Counted from the stretch's first letter, positions 8,521-16,470 are shown. The stretch is 64,000 nt of DNA from Actinomycetes bacterium (GCA_029782355.1 JAKOUY010000006.1:1-64000), one strand, 5' to 3'. Notes: a model not told the origin generated them from the letters alone. Numbers and translations: made by a program.

Positions 8521-8658
8521 CTACCGGTCGCGGCGGGTCGCCGTCAGGGTCTGCGTACGTCGGGGAGGTCGGGGTGCCCGCGGCCGAGGAGCCGCGGTGG
8601 GGGTGATCGTGCGCGCCGGGCTCGGGGCCGACGCGGTGCCCTTGCAGCCGCAGGGCAT
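8521..8658 (-). CDS. small CGC-motif protein
   Basis: 45 residues: MPCGCKG followed by a Pro/Arg-rich tail. ATG 8658 overlaps the TGA of the upstream gene. Tiny proteins beginning M(P/A)CGC are frequent beside actinophage capsid genes. Function unknown; the short cysteine cluster may bind metal. Confidence 0.5.
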   Translation of the reverse strand: MPCGCKGTASAPSPARTITPTAAPRPRAPRPPRRTQTLTATRRDR

Positions 8659-9650
8659 CACGAACCCCCAGCGGCGTAGGGGTTCGCCGCGAGCGCGGCG
8701 AACGCGGTGCACGGGTCGAACCGGAAGATGCCAGCCCGCTGGGCGACGACCGCTTCCGTGTTCTGCCGTCGGGCGTCGGCCGTGTCCGGCACGGTGAGCC
8801 GCACCGACGAGAGGGCGTACTCGACGGGGCCGGTCACGTACACCCACGCCTCGTCGGCCGCGTTGCCCGCGTAGTCGGGGTCGGCCGAGTCGCCGTCGGC
8901 GACGATCGGGCCCGCACCGTTCGCGCCGGTCACCGTCACGCCCCACGGGTAGCCGGGCCCGGGGGACACCAGCGACCCGAGCGGGCCGCGGTACACGTTG
9001 CCCTCCGGCGTGGCGATCTTGCCGCCACCCGGGAGGCCACCGAGCGCGCCGGTCATCAGGATCGAGGGCACGTGCAGCACCGCGCCGCCGAGGCCGTTCG
9101 TGGCGGCCTCGTACTCGGCGAGGAGCCGGGCCACCACCACGTCGAGGTCCTCGGCCGTGCTCCCACCGTCGGCGAGCGTCGCCGACCGGCGGAGCGTCAC
9201 CGGGAACCCGAACTCGGACGACGCGGCCACGGGCAGGCCCTCGCCCATCCACAAAGCGCGGGCCAGCCCGTGAGCCGTGTGCGCCTCGGTGAGCGCCCTC
9301 GCGGCGTCGCTCAGGCCAGCCTCGGCCCCGGCCCAATCGCATTCCAGCGGCGTGTAGACGTGGAACACGGGGGACCAGGCGGGCGACCCGTACGACGACC
9401 GTTCCATCGGGGACCCCTCGGGGTCCGTGGGGCAGTCCTCCCACGGGTAGGACTGCTGGCACCCGAACGACTGCCACGCGATCCCACTCCGCCAGGAGGC
9501 CCGGTTCATGTCCACCCCGGGGAGTGCACCCGCCACGTCCTCGGGGATCGGGGCCGAAGCCCCGAACCCGTCGGACGAGCGGTCACGCGCCGTGGTGAGG
9601 ATGCTCGGGACCGGAGCCTGGACCGGGATCGGTCCTACCGGTTGCGCCAT
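8658..9650 (-). CDS. conserved capsid-adjacent protein of unknown role
   Basis: 330 residues, ATG 9650, directly after the major capsid gene. It has an N-terminal Pro-rich stretch, a helical centre (LSDAARALTEAHTAHGLARA, DLDVVVARLLAEYEAATNGL) and a C-terminus ending RFDPCTAFAALAANPYA. Proteins with a similar C-terminal 'FDPC...F' end follow capsid genes in some actinophage-like elements. A minor capsid, encapsulated or tail-connecting role is possible. No known domain recognised. Confidence 0.6.
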   Translation of the reverse strand: MAQPVGPIPVQAPVPSILTTARDRSSDGFGASAPIPEDVAGALPGVDMNRASWRSGIAWQSFGCQQSYPWEDCPTDPEGSPMERSSYGSPAWSPVFHVYTPLECDWAGAEAGLSDAARALTEAHTAHGLARALWMGEGLPVAASSEFGFPVTLRRSATLADGGSTAEDLDVVVARLLAEYEAATNGLGGAVLHVPSILMTGALGGLPGGGKIATPEGNVYRGPLGSLVSPGPGYPWGVTVTGANGAGPIVADGDSADPDYAGNAADEAWVYVTGPVEYALSSVRLTVPDTADARRQNTEAVVAQRAGIFRFDPCTAFAALAANPYAAGGS

Positions 9651-9708
9651 CGTTCCACTCCTCGGGCGTGTGTTACTCCGTCAGGGACCTTGCCGAACCG
9701 CTCGCGAC

Positions 9709-11589
9709 TCAGGAGAAGTCGCAGGCGGGCGGCTCGATCCACCCGGCACGTGCGCCGTTGCCGCACACGTTCACGTCGATGCTGAACCAGGGGGCCGGGC
9801 CCTGCTTGGCGAGGAAGAGGAACTCCTCGGCGAAGTACTGGGTCCGGTTCTGGCGGAGCAGCGCCGTGTCGGTGGTGGTGCCGACGTTCACCTGCCCGGT
9901 CTCCGAGTAGAGCGCCGCGCCCGGGTCGATGACCCGGATGCGGTACGTGTCGGAGAGGGGGGACAGGGCGACGGCCGCCTGGCCCACCGGGTTGAGGGTC
10001 TGGAACGGGAGCGAGGGCTCGCCGCCGAGGCTCGGGTCGAGCGAGGCGACGACGTTGCCCACGTCCACCCGGTCCCGCACGTACGCGAGGGCGTCGGTCA
10101 CGTTGATGCCCTCGAACCCGCGGGAGGCCAGGTCGATGCGGAGCAGGTGCACCAGCCCCGGCGGGAGGATCACGTCGTACGTGGTCTCCTCCTCACGGTT
10201 GAGGTAGGTGGCCTGCGCGATCGCCGTGTTCACGGCCTCGATCACGGTGGGCACCGCGCCGTACTCGCCCTCGAACGTGTAGCGGTGGGACAGGGCGTCG
10301 ATCCGCTGGAGGATGCGGCCCTCCTTGGTCCGCGACCGGAGCGCCCGCAGGGCGTTCATGAGGTTCGCCAGGTTCTCCGGGTTGGACATCTCGTGCGTGA
10401 TGTCCCACAGGAGGCAGGCGGTCACGGCCTCGGCCTTGATCGACTCGGCGCTCGGGCAGTCCACGACGAGGCACGGCTTCCACGTGCTGCTGTCGTCGGG
10501 GTCCACCGCGGCCTGGTCGTCCTCGTCCCACAGCGCCACCGCTCCGTTGAGGTCGGCGAGGCCGACCGAGCGGAAGTACTGGAACCCGAGCCGGGTCGCC
10601 GGGGCCGACGGGAACATGTCCCGCACCGGCTCCGACGTGTTGAACGCGTCGGGGATGTCCCGGCGGATGTCGAGCGGCTCGCAGATCGCCGCGGCGCGTG
10701 CCGTCGGGTCACCGGTGAGGGCGGCCGAGCGGGCGGCGTACCAGTCCTCGCGGATCTGGCGCATCGCCGCCGAGTTGCCCTCGGCCGACTCCCGGCCGAT
10801 CACCGCGTCGCGGTCGAACCCGGCCATCTCCTCGTAGGACTGGAGCGAGGCCACGATCGTCCGCTGGCGGGACTTGTTGGTCCGGTCCAGCGCCTCGCCC
10901 AGGTCCTCCATCGCCATCTCGCCGCCGACCGCGGTGCGGTCGGTCGAGAGGGCGGCGACGAGCGCCGCACGGGGACGGGTCCGGGCCGGAGCCGCCGACG
11001 CCTGCTGCGCCGCCGCGGGCTGGGTACCACGCGCCGCCGCGATCTGCGCCGAGGTCGGCCGGGCCGGGGTCACGCTGGCGAGCGCCATCTCGGGCTCGGG
11101 GAGCGGGGCCTCGTTCTCCAGGTCGGCGGCGAGGGCGGCGAGGCCGTCCTGCACGGCACGCTGCTCCTCGATCCGCCGCCCGAGTTCGGCGGCGATCGCG
11201 TTCCGGCGGCCGGTGGCCTCACGGATCGCGTCGAGGTCGGCCTGCGTGCGGGCCGTCTGGCGGAGCGCGTCCCGGGCCTCCTCGATCGAGTGGGCGAGGG
11301 CCTGGAGGTCCTCGGGCGACTCGGCGGTGAGGTCGGTCGGCAGGGCCGGGATGCTGGCCTCGGGGGAGGTCGCGCCCTCGGTGCTGGCCTCGGCCGGAGC
11401 GTCACCCTCGGCGGGTGCACCCTCGGCGGGGGCGTCGCCCTCTGTGGCGGGCGCGTCGGTCGCGCCTTCGGCGGCGTCGCCCGCGGGGGCGTCGTCGTCG
11501 CCGTCACCACCACGGACACCGGCGAGGTAGATCGCCAGGTTCCGAGGCGAGAGGTCGGAGAGGTCGTCGTGCGAGTGGATCGGGGCCAT
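9709..11589 (-). CDS. major capsid protein, HK97-type, with N-terminal scaffold-like region
   Basis: 626 residues. ATG 11589 is preceded by GGGAG at 7 nt; an in-frame TTG 15 nt further up is a weaker start. Residues ~25-90 are Ala/Glu/Asp-rich; ~90-160 form a predicted coiled coil (LQALAHSIEEARDALRQTAR, IAAELGRRIEEQRAVQDGL), as in delta/scaffold domains removed on maturation. The C-terminal ~400 residues look like an HK97 coat protein (LMNALRALRSRTKEGRILQR, TYDVILPPGLVHLLRIDLAS, YFAEEFLFLAKQGPAPWFSI). The protease gene lies upstream across the non-coding block. Confidence 0.8.
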   Translation of the reverse strand: MAPIHSHDDLSDLSPRNLAIYLAGVRGGDGDDDAPAGDAAEGATDAPATEGDAPAEGAPAEGDAPAEASTEGATSPEASIPALPTDLTAESPEDLQALAHSIEEARDALRQTARTQADLDAIREATGRRNAIAAELGRRIEEQRAVQDGLAALAADLENEAPLPEPEMALASVTPARPTSAQIAAARGTQPAAAQQASAAPARTRPRAALVAALSTDRTAVGGEMAMEDLGEALDRTNKSRQRTIVASLQSYEEMAGFDRDAVIGRESAEGNSAAMRQIREDWYAARSAALTGDPTARAAAICEPLDIRRDIPDAFNTSEPVRDMFPSAPATRLGFQYFRSVGLADLNGAVALWDEDDQAAVDPDDSSTWKPCLVVDCPSAESIKAEAVTACLLWDITHEMSNPENLANLMNALRALRSRTKEGRILQRIDALSHRYTFEGEYGAVPTVIEAVNTAIAQATYLNREEETTYDVILPPGLVHLLRIDLASRGFEGINVTDALAYVRDRVDVGNVVASLDPSLGGEPSLPFQTLNPVGQAAVALSPLSDTYRIRVIDPGAALYSETGQVNVGTTTDTALLRQNRTQYFAEEFLFLAKQGPAPWFSIDVNVCGNGARAGWIEPPACDFS

Positions 11590-11749
11590 GAGCGGCGCTC
11601 CCAAGGTGTCCGGCGACGGTCCTACCGTCGCGGTGTCCTACGTGTGGGGGATCGACCGCGCCGCTCGATGGCGACTCGCGTTCCGGGATCGCTCGTAGGC
11701 GGGCCCGTCGGAGGGCAACGGTATCAGGTTCCGTGGCGGAGTCAAGGGA

Positions 11750-11764
11750 TCTCCGCGCGGAGAC
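11750..11764. repeat. palindromic 15-mer TCTCCGCGCGGAGAC, copy 1
   Basis: Near-perfect palindrome also found at 43775-43789 and 59328-59342. This copy is non-coding and overlaps the 21-nt direct repeat. The other two are inside genes and both encode Glu-Ser-Pro-Arg-Gly-Asp with the rare serine codon TCT. Confidence 0.6.
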
Positions 11765-11777
11765 GCGACGAACCCCC
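11757..11777. repeat. 21-nt direct repeat, copy A
   Basis: Identical over 21 nt to 13092-13112. This copy lies near the capsid-proximal end of the non-coding block; the other lies just outside its promoter-proximal end, so the two bracket the block. Confidence 0.85.
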
Positions 11778-12269
11778 CGACCCGTGCCCGGCTCCGTGGC
11801 CGAGGATTGGGTCGAGGGGCTCGCGGCTCCCGGGATCACCGGCGGGAGTGCCGGGGCCCGATTGGCGACTCGGGACCTGGACGGCTCGGGGTTGCACCCC
11901 CGGCGGGTGACCGGCATGGCTCCCGGTAGAGCGCCACGGCACCGCCGAGGCTCGGGCCCGGATCACGCTCCGGGCGGCGGGACTGCGTGGCAAGGTCGGC
12001 GGCTCCCCGAGTGATCAGCCCGGCGAGCCGTCGTGCGGTCGTCGTGTCCGGCGCGAGGACTCCGGCACCGGGACCGCGTGCCCGCGGCCCCGTCCGGCTC
12101 TTCAGGGCCTGCGCCCTGCCCCGACGGTCTCCCGACCTCCTTGCCCGTGTAGCGGTCCGGCGGCCCACCGAGGAACCCCGGCGGGATCGCCCCGAGTGTC
12201 CAGCGCGGGAGGCGTGAGCCCGACCCCGCGCAGGGCTGCGACCCGGTGAGCCGCCGCATCGCTACACGT

Positions 12270-12396
12270 CGTGAGTGCTGATCGCTCGGGCTCGCCGTCC
12301 TCGGGTACCGCGCCCGAGGTCGCGCCTCGGCCCTTGCGGGCAGGTCCGGGTTCTTCGCCGGAACGTTCCCGACGAGCCCGAGCGATCAGCCTCACG
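12270..12396 (-). other. predicted four-way RNA junction
   Basis: GCTGATCGCTCGGGCTCG at 12277-12294 is perfectly complementary to 12373-12390, and pairing extends through CGTGAG/CTCACG with one bulge. The enclosed 78 nt holds three further hairpins: 12299-12319 (7 bp stem, 7-nt loop), a GCCC/GGGC stem and a TCCGG/CCGGA stem. This layout is expected of a folded RNA and not of coding sequence. Confidence 0.7.
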
Positions 12397-12996
12397 TGTG
12401 CCGACTGGCCCGGCGGCCGCCTCACCCGCCAATTCGGGAGTGTTGGCGACCGCCCGGCGCTCCGGTTGCGGGGGTCTCAGGCGGCCTGTAGCGGCTCCGC
12501 CGCGTACCTCACTGGACCCCGGCCGGGTCGGCGATCGTGGTGAGCGAGCGATGCGGCCGGGGCCGTACAACGGCATCCACCAGCGGGCGTCCCCGCCGAG
12601 CCCCAAGGTCCCCGGCGCTCGTAGTCCGGTTCGTGGTTGGGTCACCACCGCGCACCGTCCCGGTCCTGGCCCGGGCACGCGGTCCCGATGCACCGTACGC
12701 CGTACGGCCCTGGTCGCATCACTCGCTCGCGAGCACCGGCGGGTCGTGCTGCTCGGGTCCTCACCGCTCGGCGGTGACCTCCCGGCCAGCGACGCTGGGG
12801 CCACGCCCCGCCGTGCTCGCTCGTTCGTCATCCCGTGGCCCGTACGTTTGGGTGCCGGGGACTCTCGTCCCGCCCTCCGCCTGTGGGGCCTCTCGGTGCT
12901 TGTCCGCCGGAGCGGGGGAGGGCTCGTGCCCTGCCCCCGCCTACCGGTTCGCTCTTGGGGGTTCGATCGTCGTGGTGGGCTCCTTCGCTCGCCGTG

Positions 12997-13036
12997 CTGG
13001 ACATGTCCAGTATACATCGGCGGCGGAGGATTGCAA
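12997..13036 (-). promoter_or_regulatory. repeated phage promoter-operator, copy P1 (orphan)
   Basis: -35 TTGCAA at 13031-13036, 16 bp spacer, -10 TATACT at 13009-13014, palindrome CTGGACATGTCCAG at 12997-13010. Upstream is GAAGAAATC. The leader GAGCGAAGGAGCCC downstream matches that of the plus-strand copy P7, but instead of ATG there is ACCACGACG and no gene follows. Confidence 0.85.
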
Positions 13037-13091
13037 GCCCTCGCGCGAGATTTCTTCGGATTCCCTCGCGAGCCGCCACCGGCTTGGCCGA

Positions 13092-13112
13092 GCGGAGACG
13101 CGACGAACCCCC
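13092..13112. repeat. 21-nt direct repeat, copy B
   Basis: Second copy of the repeat at 11757-11777, here forming the distal flank and part of one arm of the terminator hairpin after the capsid protease gene. Confidence 0.85.
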
Positions 13113-13136
13113 GAGAGGATCGCCCTCGGGGGTTCG
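13104..13136 (-). terminator. terminator hairpin after the capsid protease gene
   Basis: CGAACCCCCGAG pairs perfectly with CTCGGGGGTTCG across a 9-nt loop, 26 nt after the protease stop. No U-tract follows, as is common in high G+C genomes. It insulates the downstream promoter P1. Confidence 0.7.
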
Positions 13137-13161
13137 CGCGCGTCCGGGTCCGTGTGCCAGC

Positions 13162-14769
13162 CTACGAGGGCAGGGGCACGTCCTCGGCGATGATCCGCTC
13201 CGCCTCGGCCGCGACCGGCGACGGGATCGGCACGTCCTCGGCGACGAGCGACGCCACCTGCGCCTCGATCATCGCCGACGCGAACTCCTCCAGCGCCTGC
13301 ACCCGCACGGCGAGGGCGTCGAACTCCTCGCGGGTCGGGGGCTCACCCGGTGCACCGTCCTCCGGCGCACCGTCGCCGCCGTCCTCCGCCATCGGCATCG
13401 CGTCGCCAGGCGCGGCGGTCCACGGAGCCTCGGGCGCGGCGTCGCCGAGCGCGGCCGACATCCGGGCGTAGTAGAGGTTCAGCGCCTCACGGAGCGCGGC
13501 GGCCGCGTCCATCGGGAGCGCCCGGTCGACCCCGGGGTGGTGGTCGTGGATCGCGGCGGCCGCGGCGCGGATGCCCGAGGGCATGGCGACGAGCGACCCG
13601 TCCACCACGTCGGCGATCGGGAACCGCGGCTCGGCGTCGCCCTCGGCCCACAGGAACGCGGAGGCGTAGCGGGCCCGGTCGAGGTTGCCCTCGTCGTCGG
13701 TCGCCCACCGGGTCAGGCGGGCACGTACCCCGTCCTCGTCCCAGCCGCGCTCGGGGTCGCCGAGCGGGAGGTCGAGCGCCACGGTCATGGCCTCCTCGAT
13801 CGCCGCCGCTCGGGCTCGGGCCGTTGCCTCGGCGGGCGTTTCGTCCTCGATGACGATCGCGCCGTCGGGGCCGATCGTGGTACGTCGGGCCATGCCAGCC
13901 ACCTCCTGGTCGATGCGGAGCGTACCGTCGGGCTCCGCGGTGATCGGGGACCCGTCGGCCGGGTCCTCCAGGTCCACGCCACCGGCACCGCCGAGCAGCA
14001 CGGTCGGAGCACCCCCGAGGCTCGCCGCGTACCCGGCGACGAGCGGGAGCGCGGGCCGGGTGACGAGCGTCGGGCCGATGCAATCGAACCCTTCCGCGGC
14101 GTTCACCGCCGCGGCCGTCACGCCGTTCATCTTCCACCACGACGGCGGCATCGAGCGCCAGTCGCCCGAGAGGGCGCACCGGCGGAGCATCGCCACGTCG
14201 CCCCACGTGAGGCCGGGCACGACGGCCCCGGCGATCCATGCGCCGCGCTCGTTGTCCCCGGCTCGGCACACGATCATCTGCGCGTTCGGGTCGGCGTAGT
14301 GCCGCTGCGCCTGCTTCCAATCGATCCACGGCGACGCGTGGCCGTGAGTGTTCCCGATCACGCCGCACTGGAGGACCTTGCCGCCCGCGACGACGACCTC
14401 GTTCTGGTGGAACGCGGCGTACCCCGTGGGGCTCGGGCCCGGGCACGCGGCCTGGTCGTGGATGATGCACGCGCCGAAGTCGAAGAAGTAGCCGCCGACC
14501 CTGCCCTCGTCGGTCACGGTCAGGCGGAGCACCCCGGTCTCCGGGTCGAGGCTCGGGCCGAGCCCGTGCTCGGCGCGCCAGTCCTCCACCCAGGTCGGCT
14601 CGGTGAACCACTCGGCGGGCGGGTACTCCGGCGTCGGGAACGGAGCGTCGAACGGCTCGGTGAGCACCGCCGCACGGGTGAGGTTCCCGGCCGCGCCGTC
14701 GGCGACGATCACGGGTCCGGCGACGACCTCGGCGGCGGGGTGCTGGCAAGAGCACGCGGGGCTGGTCAC
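13162..14769 (-). CDS. probable capsid maturation protease
   Basis: 535 residues from GTG 14769, with GAGGA 5 nt upstream; a GTG at 14784 has a poorer site. The central part matches by eye the actinophage protein usually named capsid maturation protease: 'LTVTDEGRVGGYFFDFGACI', then YAAFHQNEVVVAGGKV, GVIGNTHGHASP, and 'AQMIVCRAGDNERGAWIAGA' followed by LRRCALSGDWRSMPP. The conserved His/Ser residues fit a protease, but the catalytic set was not proven. The C-terminus is acidic and helical, possibly scaffold-like. The gene precedes the capsid gene, as expected. Confidence 0.6.
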   Translation of the reverse strand: MTSPACSCQHPAAEVVAGPVIVADGAAGNLTRAAVLTEPFDAPFPTPEYPPAEWFTEPTWVEDWRAEHGLGPSLDPETGVLRLTVTDEGRVGGYFFDFGACIIHDQAACPGPSPTGYAAFHQNEVVVAGGKVLQCGVIGNTHGHASPWIDWKQAQRHYADPNAQMIVCRAGDNERGAWIAGAVVPGLTWGDVAMLRRCALSGDWRSMPPSWWKMNGVTAAAVNAAEGFDCIGPTLVTRPALPLVAGYAASLGGAPTVLLGGAGGVDLEDPADGSPITAEPDGTLRIDQEVAGMARRTTIGPDGAIVIEDETPAEATARARAAAIEEAMTVALDLPLGDPERGWDEDGVRARLTRWATDDEGNLDRARYASAFLWAEGDAEPRFPIADVVDGSLVAMPSGIRAAAAAIHDHHPGVDRALPMDAAAALREALNLYYARMSAALGDAAPEAPWTAAPGDAMPMAEDGGDGAPEDGAPGEPPTREEFDALAVRVQALEEFASAMIEAQVASLVAEDVPIPSPVAAEAERIIAEDVPLPS

Positions 14770-14827
14770 GTCGTCCTCGTCCACGACCCGCGAGGGTAGA
14801 CCAGCCGGGTGGGGGTGCCGAGGATCA

Positions 14828-14887
14828 CCCCCCGGGGACGCTCGCCGCTCGGCCGCAACCGAGCGACGCGCGGAGGTCCCCGGGGGG
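14828..14887 (-). promoter_or_regulatory. strong nested hairpin in the protease-gene leader
   Basis: CCCCCCGGGGAC (14828-14839) pairs perfectly with GTCCCCGGGGGG (14876-14887), 12 bp; inside it CGCTCGG and CCGAGCG form a second 7 bp stem. It lies between the terminator of the upstream small gene and the protease start, so it may be a leader regulatory structure, an attenuator or a second terminator. Confidence 0.6.
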
Positions 14888-14947
14888 AGGAGGGCTGCGC
14901 CGGGGGTCTCTTCGGTCCCGGCTCCTCGGTCGTCCCTCCTTACGCGA

Positions 14948-14978
14948 ACGGGCCCGAGGCGGTGAGCCTCGGGCCCGT
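14948..14978 (-). terminator. terminator hairpin after the 56-residue gene
   Basis: ACGGGCCCGAGG and CCTCGGGCCCGT form a perfect 12 bp stem with a 7-nt loop immediately downstream of the stop at 14985. There is no U-run. Confidence 0.75.
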
Positions 14979-14984
14979 GGTGGA

Positions 14985-15155
14985 TCAGCCGCCGAACACC
15001 ACCAGCGGCACCGCCGGAACCGGCGGGTGCACCTTGGCAAACGGCACGAACACGAACGCGCCGCCGGGCATCGCGACCTTGTAGGCCGTGAGCGTCATGG
15101 CCGCCACGTGGCCGCCTGCGAGCGGAGCACCGAGCGGGAGAAAGTGAGCGCCCAT
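14985..15155 (-). CDS. small hydrophobic protein, single-gene operon
   Basis: 56 residues rich in Ala, Gly, Val and Pro (LGAPLAGGHVAAMTLTAYKV, GGAFVFVPFAKVHPPVPAVP). ATG 15155 follows an AAGGAGGCCCC site and promoter P2; a terminator hairpin follows the stop, so it is its own transcription unit between regulated blocks. It may be membrane-associated or a small structural protein. No family was recognised. Confidence 0.65.
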   Translation of the reverse strand: MGAHFLPLGAPLAGGHVAAMTLTAYKVAMPGGAFVFVPFAKVHPPVPAVPLVVFGG

Positions 15156-15195
15156 CGGGGCCTCCTTGGGGTCGTGGGGCTCGTCGCCCCCGTGC

Positions 15196-15235
15196 TGGAC
15201 ATGTCCACCATACATCCTCGGGCGGCGGAGTGCAA
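15196..15235 (-). promoter_or_regulatory. repeated phage promoter-operator, copy P2
   Basis: -35 TTGCAC at 15230-15235, 17 bp spacer, -10 TATGGT at 15207-15212, palindrome TGGACATGTCCA at 15196-15207. Drives the 56-residue gene at 14985. The upstream GAAGATTCC element is inside the end of the preceding gene. Confidence 0.85.
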
Positions 15236-15238
15236 CCC

Positions 15239-15598
15239 CTACAGCGAGGAATCTTCGGGCGGGTCCAGCCGCACGCGGCCGAGGGTGGCGTCGTCGGCGA
15301 GGCGGACGAACTCGGCGGCGGAGCGGACGTGCTCCATGCTCCGGCCGAACACTCGGCCGGGATCGGCGAGGGCGACCTCGACCTCCAGGTCGTTGCCGGT
15401 CGTGCCCCACATGGCGTTCCACTCGGTGCGGGGGATGTCGCCGAGGCCAGCGGCGGCGAGGGCCCGGCGAGCCGCCGCGCCCGAGGGTGCGGCCACGATC
15501 ACCCGAACCTGACGCTGCCACGGGTGGTCGGGGTTCACGGCGTCGGCGATCACGTTGCACACGACGTTGCCGCCCCACACGTCCAGCGGGCGGCTCAC
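15239..15598 (-). CDS. hypothetical protein
   Basis: 119 residues. GTG 15598 overlaps the TGA of the upstream gene (GTGA). Segments such as VRVIVAAPSGAAARRALAAAG and MWGTTGNDLEVEVALADPG suggest a small alpha/beta fold. Third gene of the P3 operon. The 3' end encodes PEDSSL and doubles as the upstream element of promoter P2. Confidence 0.65.
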   Translation of the reverse strand: MSRPLDVWGGNVVCNVIADAVNPDHPWQRQVRVIVAAPSGAAARRALAAAGLGDIPRTEWNAMWGTTGNDLEVEVALADPGRVFGRSMEHVRSAAEFVRLADDATLGRVRLDPPEDSSL

Positions 15599-15981
15599 GC
15601 CCGGACCTCCCCGCGGCCGATCGCCGCCAGGTACGAGCCGGGGAACATGACCAGCCGGTCGAGGTCCTCCACCTCGACCCACGGCTCGCGCACGGCGTGG
15701 CGCATCGTGAGGGCCCGGGCGGGCTCGCCGTCGGGGTGGAACACGATCACGTCGCCGACCGACAGGCTCGGGCCCATCTGGCCGCACGGCCGGTCGTCGC
15801 GGTTGTGCCGCTGGAACAGCGTCCACGCGGTCGCCACCAGGTCGCCGTCGGGCGGCTCGGCGATCTCGCCCTCGTAGTAGGTGGCGAGGCGGTGCTCGGG
15901 CCGGTACTCGCCCCACACGTTGTCGGCGTTGTCGGCCGAGCGGGAGTACTTGTCCAGGTTGTGGAGCAGGGCGTAGCGCAT
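15595..15981 (-). CDS. hypothetical protein
   Basis: 128 residues, ATG 15981. Contains MRYALLHNLDKYSRSADNAD, ATAWTLFQRHNRDDRPCGQM and 'SLSVGDVIVFHPDGEPARAL', the last resembling short beta-barrel 'SVGDVV' motifs of phage accessory proteins. Second gene of the P3 operon. Function unknown. Confidence 0.65.
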   Translation of the reverse strand: MRYALLHNLDKYSRSADNADNVWGEYRPEHRLATYYEGEIAEPPDGDLVATAWTLFQRHNRDDRPCGQMGPSLSVGDVIVFHPDGEPARALTMRHAVREPWVEVEDLDRLVMFPGSYLAAIGRGEVRA

Positions 15982-16022
15982 CGGTGGTCCTTCCTCTCGG
16001 GTCGGTGGTCGGCGGTCGGTGG

Positions 16023-16412
16023 TCAGGCTCGGGCGGCCTTGTAGGCGGCCCGAGCGGCGGCGAACCCGCCGAGCGCGTCGATCTGCTCGCGGCGGTCGGT
16101 GCGGCCGGTCGTGGCGACGAGGTAGGCGTCGAACAGGGCGTCCTCGGCGGCGGCGGCGGCCCGGCGGGCCTCGGCCGCGGCGGAGGCAACGGCCCGGTCG
16201 GCCTCGCGGGTGTGGCGGGCGAACTGCGCCTCGCCGATCCCCATCGCGCGGGCGGCGCACGTGGACCCCAGCCACACGATCCCGCCGTCGGAGGCGACCA
16301 TCTTCACGGTCCGCTTGAGGCCCTGGCGGCCGCAGCAGCCGCACTCGGTCGGAGTGTTCAGCCGCTCCTGGGCGGTCATCCCGGCGGGGGTGTAGGTGCG
16401 GGGCTCGGTCAT
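16023..16412 (-). CDS. small zinc-ribbon-like protein
   Basis: 129 residues; ATG follows AGGAGCCCC, 19 nt from promoter P3. It has a CGCCG...STCAARAM cysteine set at residues ~24-52 and a long Ala/Arg-rich helical C-terminus. Possibly nucleic-acid binding; unassigned. Confidence 0.65.
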   Translation of the reverse strand: MTEPRTYTPAGMTAQERLNTPTECGCCGRQGLKRTVKMVASDGGIVWLGSTCAARAMGIGEAQFARHTREADRAVASAAAEARRAAAAAEDALFDAYLVATTGRTDRREQIDALGGFAAARAAYKAARA

Positions 16413-16430
16413 TTCGGGGCTCCTCCGTGC

Positions 16431-16470
16431 TGGACATGTCCAGTATACACACGGGCCCCGAGGTTGGCAA
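16431..16470 (-). promoter_or_regulatory. repeated phage promoter-operator, copy P3
   Basis: -35 TTGCCA at 16465-16470, 17 bp spacer, -10 TATACT at 16442-16447, palindrome TGGACATGTCCA at 16431-16442. The -35 lies in the loop of a GC-rich inverted repeat (CGGGGCCC arms) that could act as terminator of the upstream gene. Confidence 0.88.

Larger units (their letters stand above)
11590..12997 (-). ncRNA. candidate large structured non-coding RNA upstream of the capsid gene
   Basis: About 1.4 kb with no convincing reading frame on either strand; open frames here are Arg/Pro/Gly-rich shadows of high G+C. It starts directly after a full copy of the repeated phage promoter on the minus strand (12997-13036). 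Perfect hairpins are packed through it, for example 12912-12940, 12858-12871 (minus-strand loop GAGA, GNRA type), 12797-12809, 12761-12777, 12693-12707, 12104-12117 and a four-way junction at 12270-12396. It may be a stand-alone RNA, a very long capsid-mRNA leader, or both. Large ornate RNAs such as GOLLD and ROOL are known from phages; no homology is claimed. Confidence 0.55.

Noticed and set aside
12262-13017. 251-residue minus-strand frame in the non-coding block
   Set aside because: Begins inside promoter P1 and is Arg/Pro/Gly/Ser-rich without domain pattern; explained by G+C content.
11590-13161. tRNA or tmRNA genes in the non-coding block
   Set aside because: No T-loop, anticodon arm or CCA-end pattern could be assembled by eye.
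12275-14799. Two long plus-strand frames (12275-13471 and 12835-14799)
   Set aside because: Both run through the terminator, promoter P1 and the protease gene on the other strand; composition is shadow-like.
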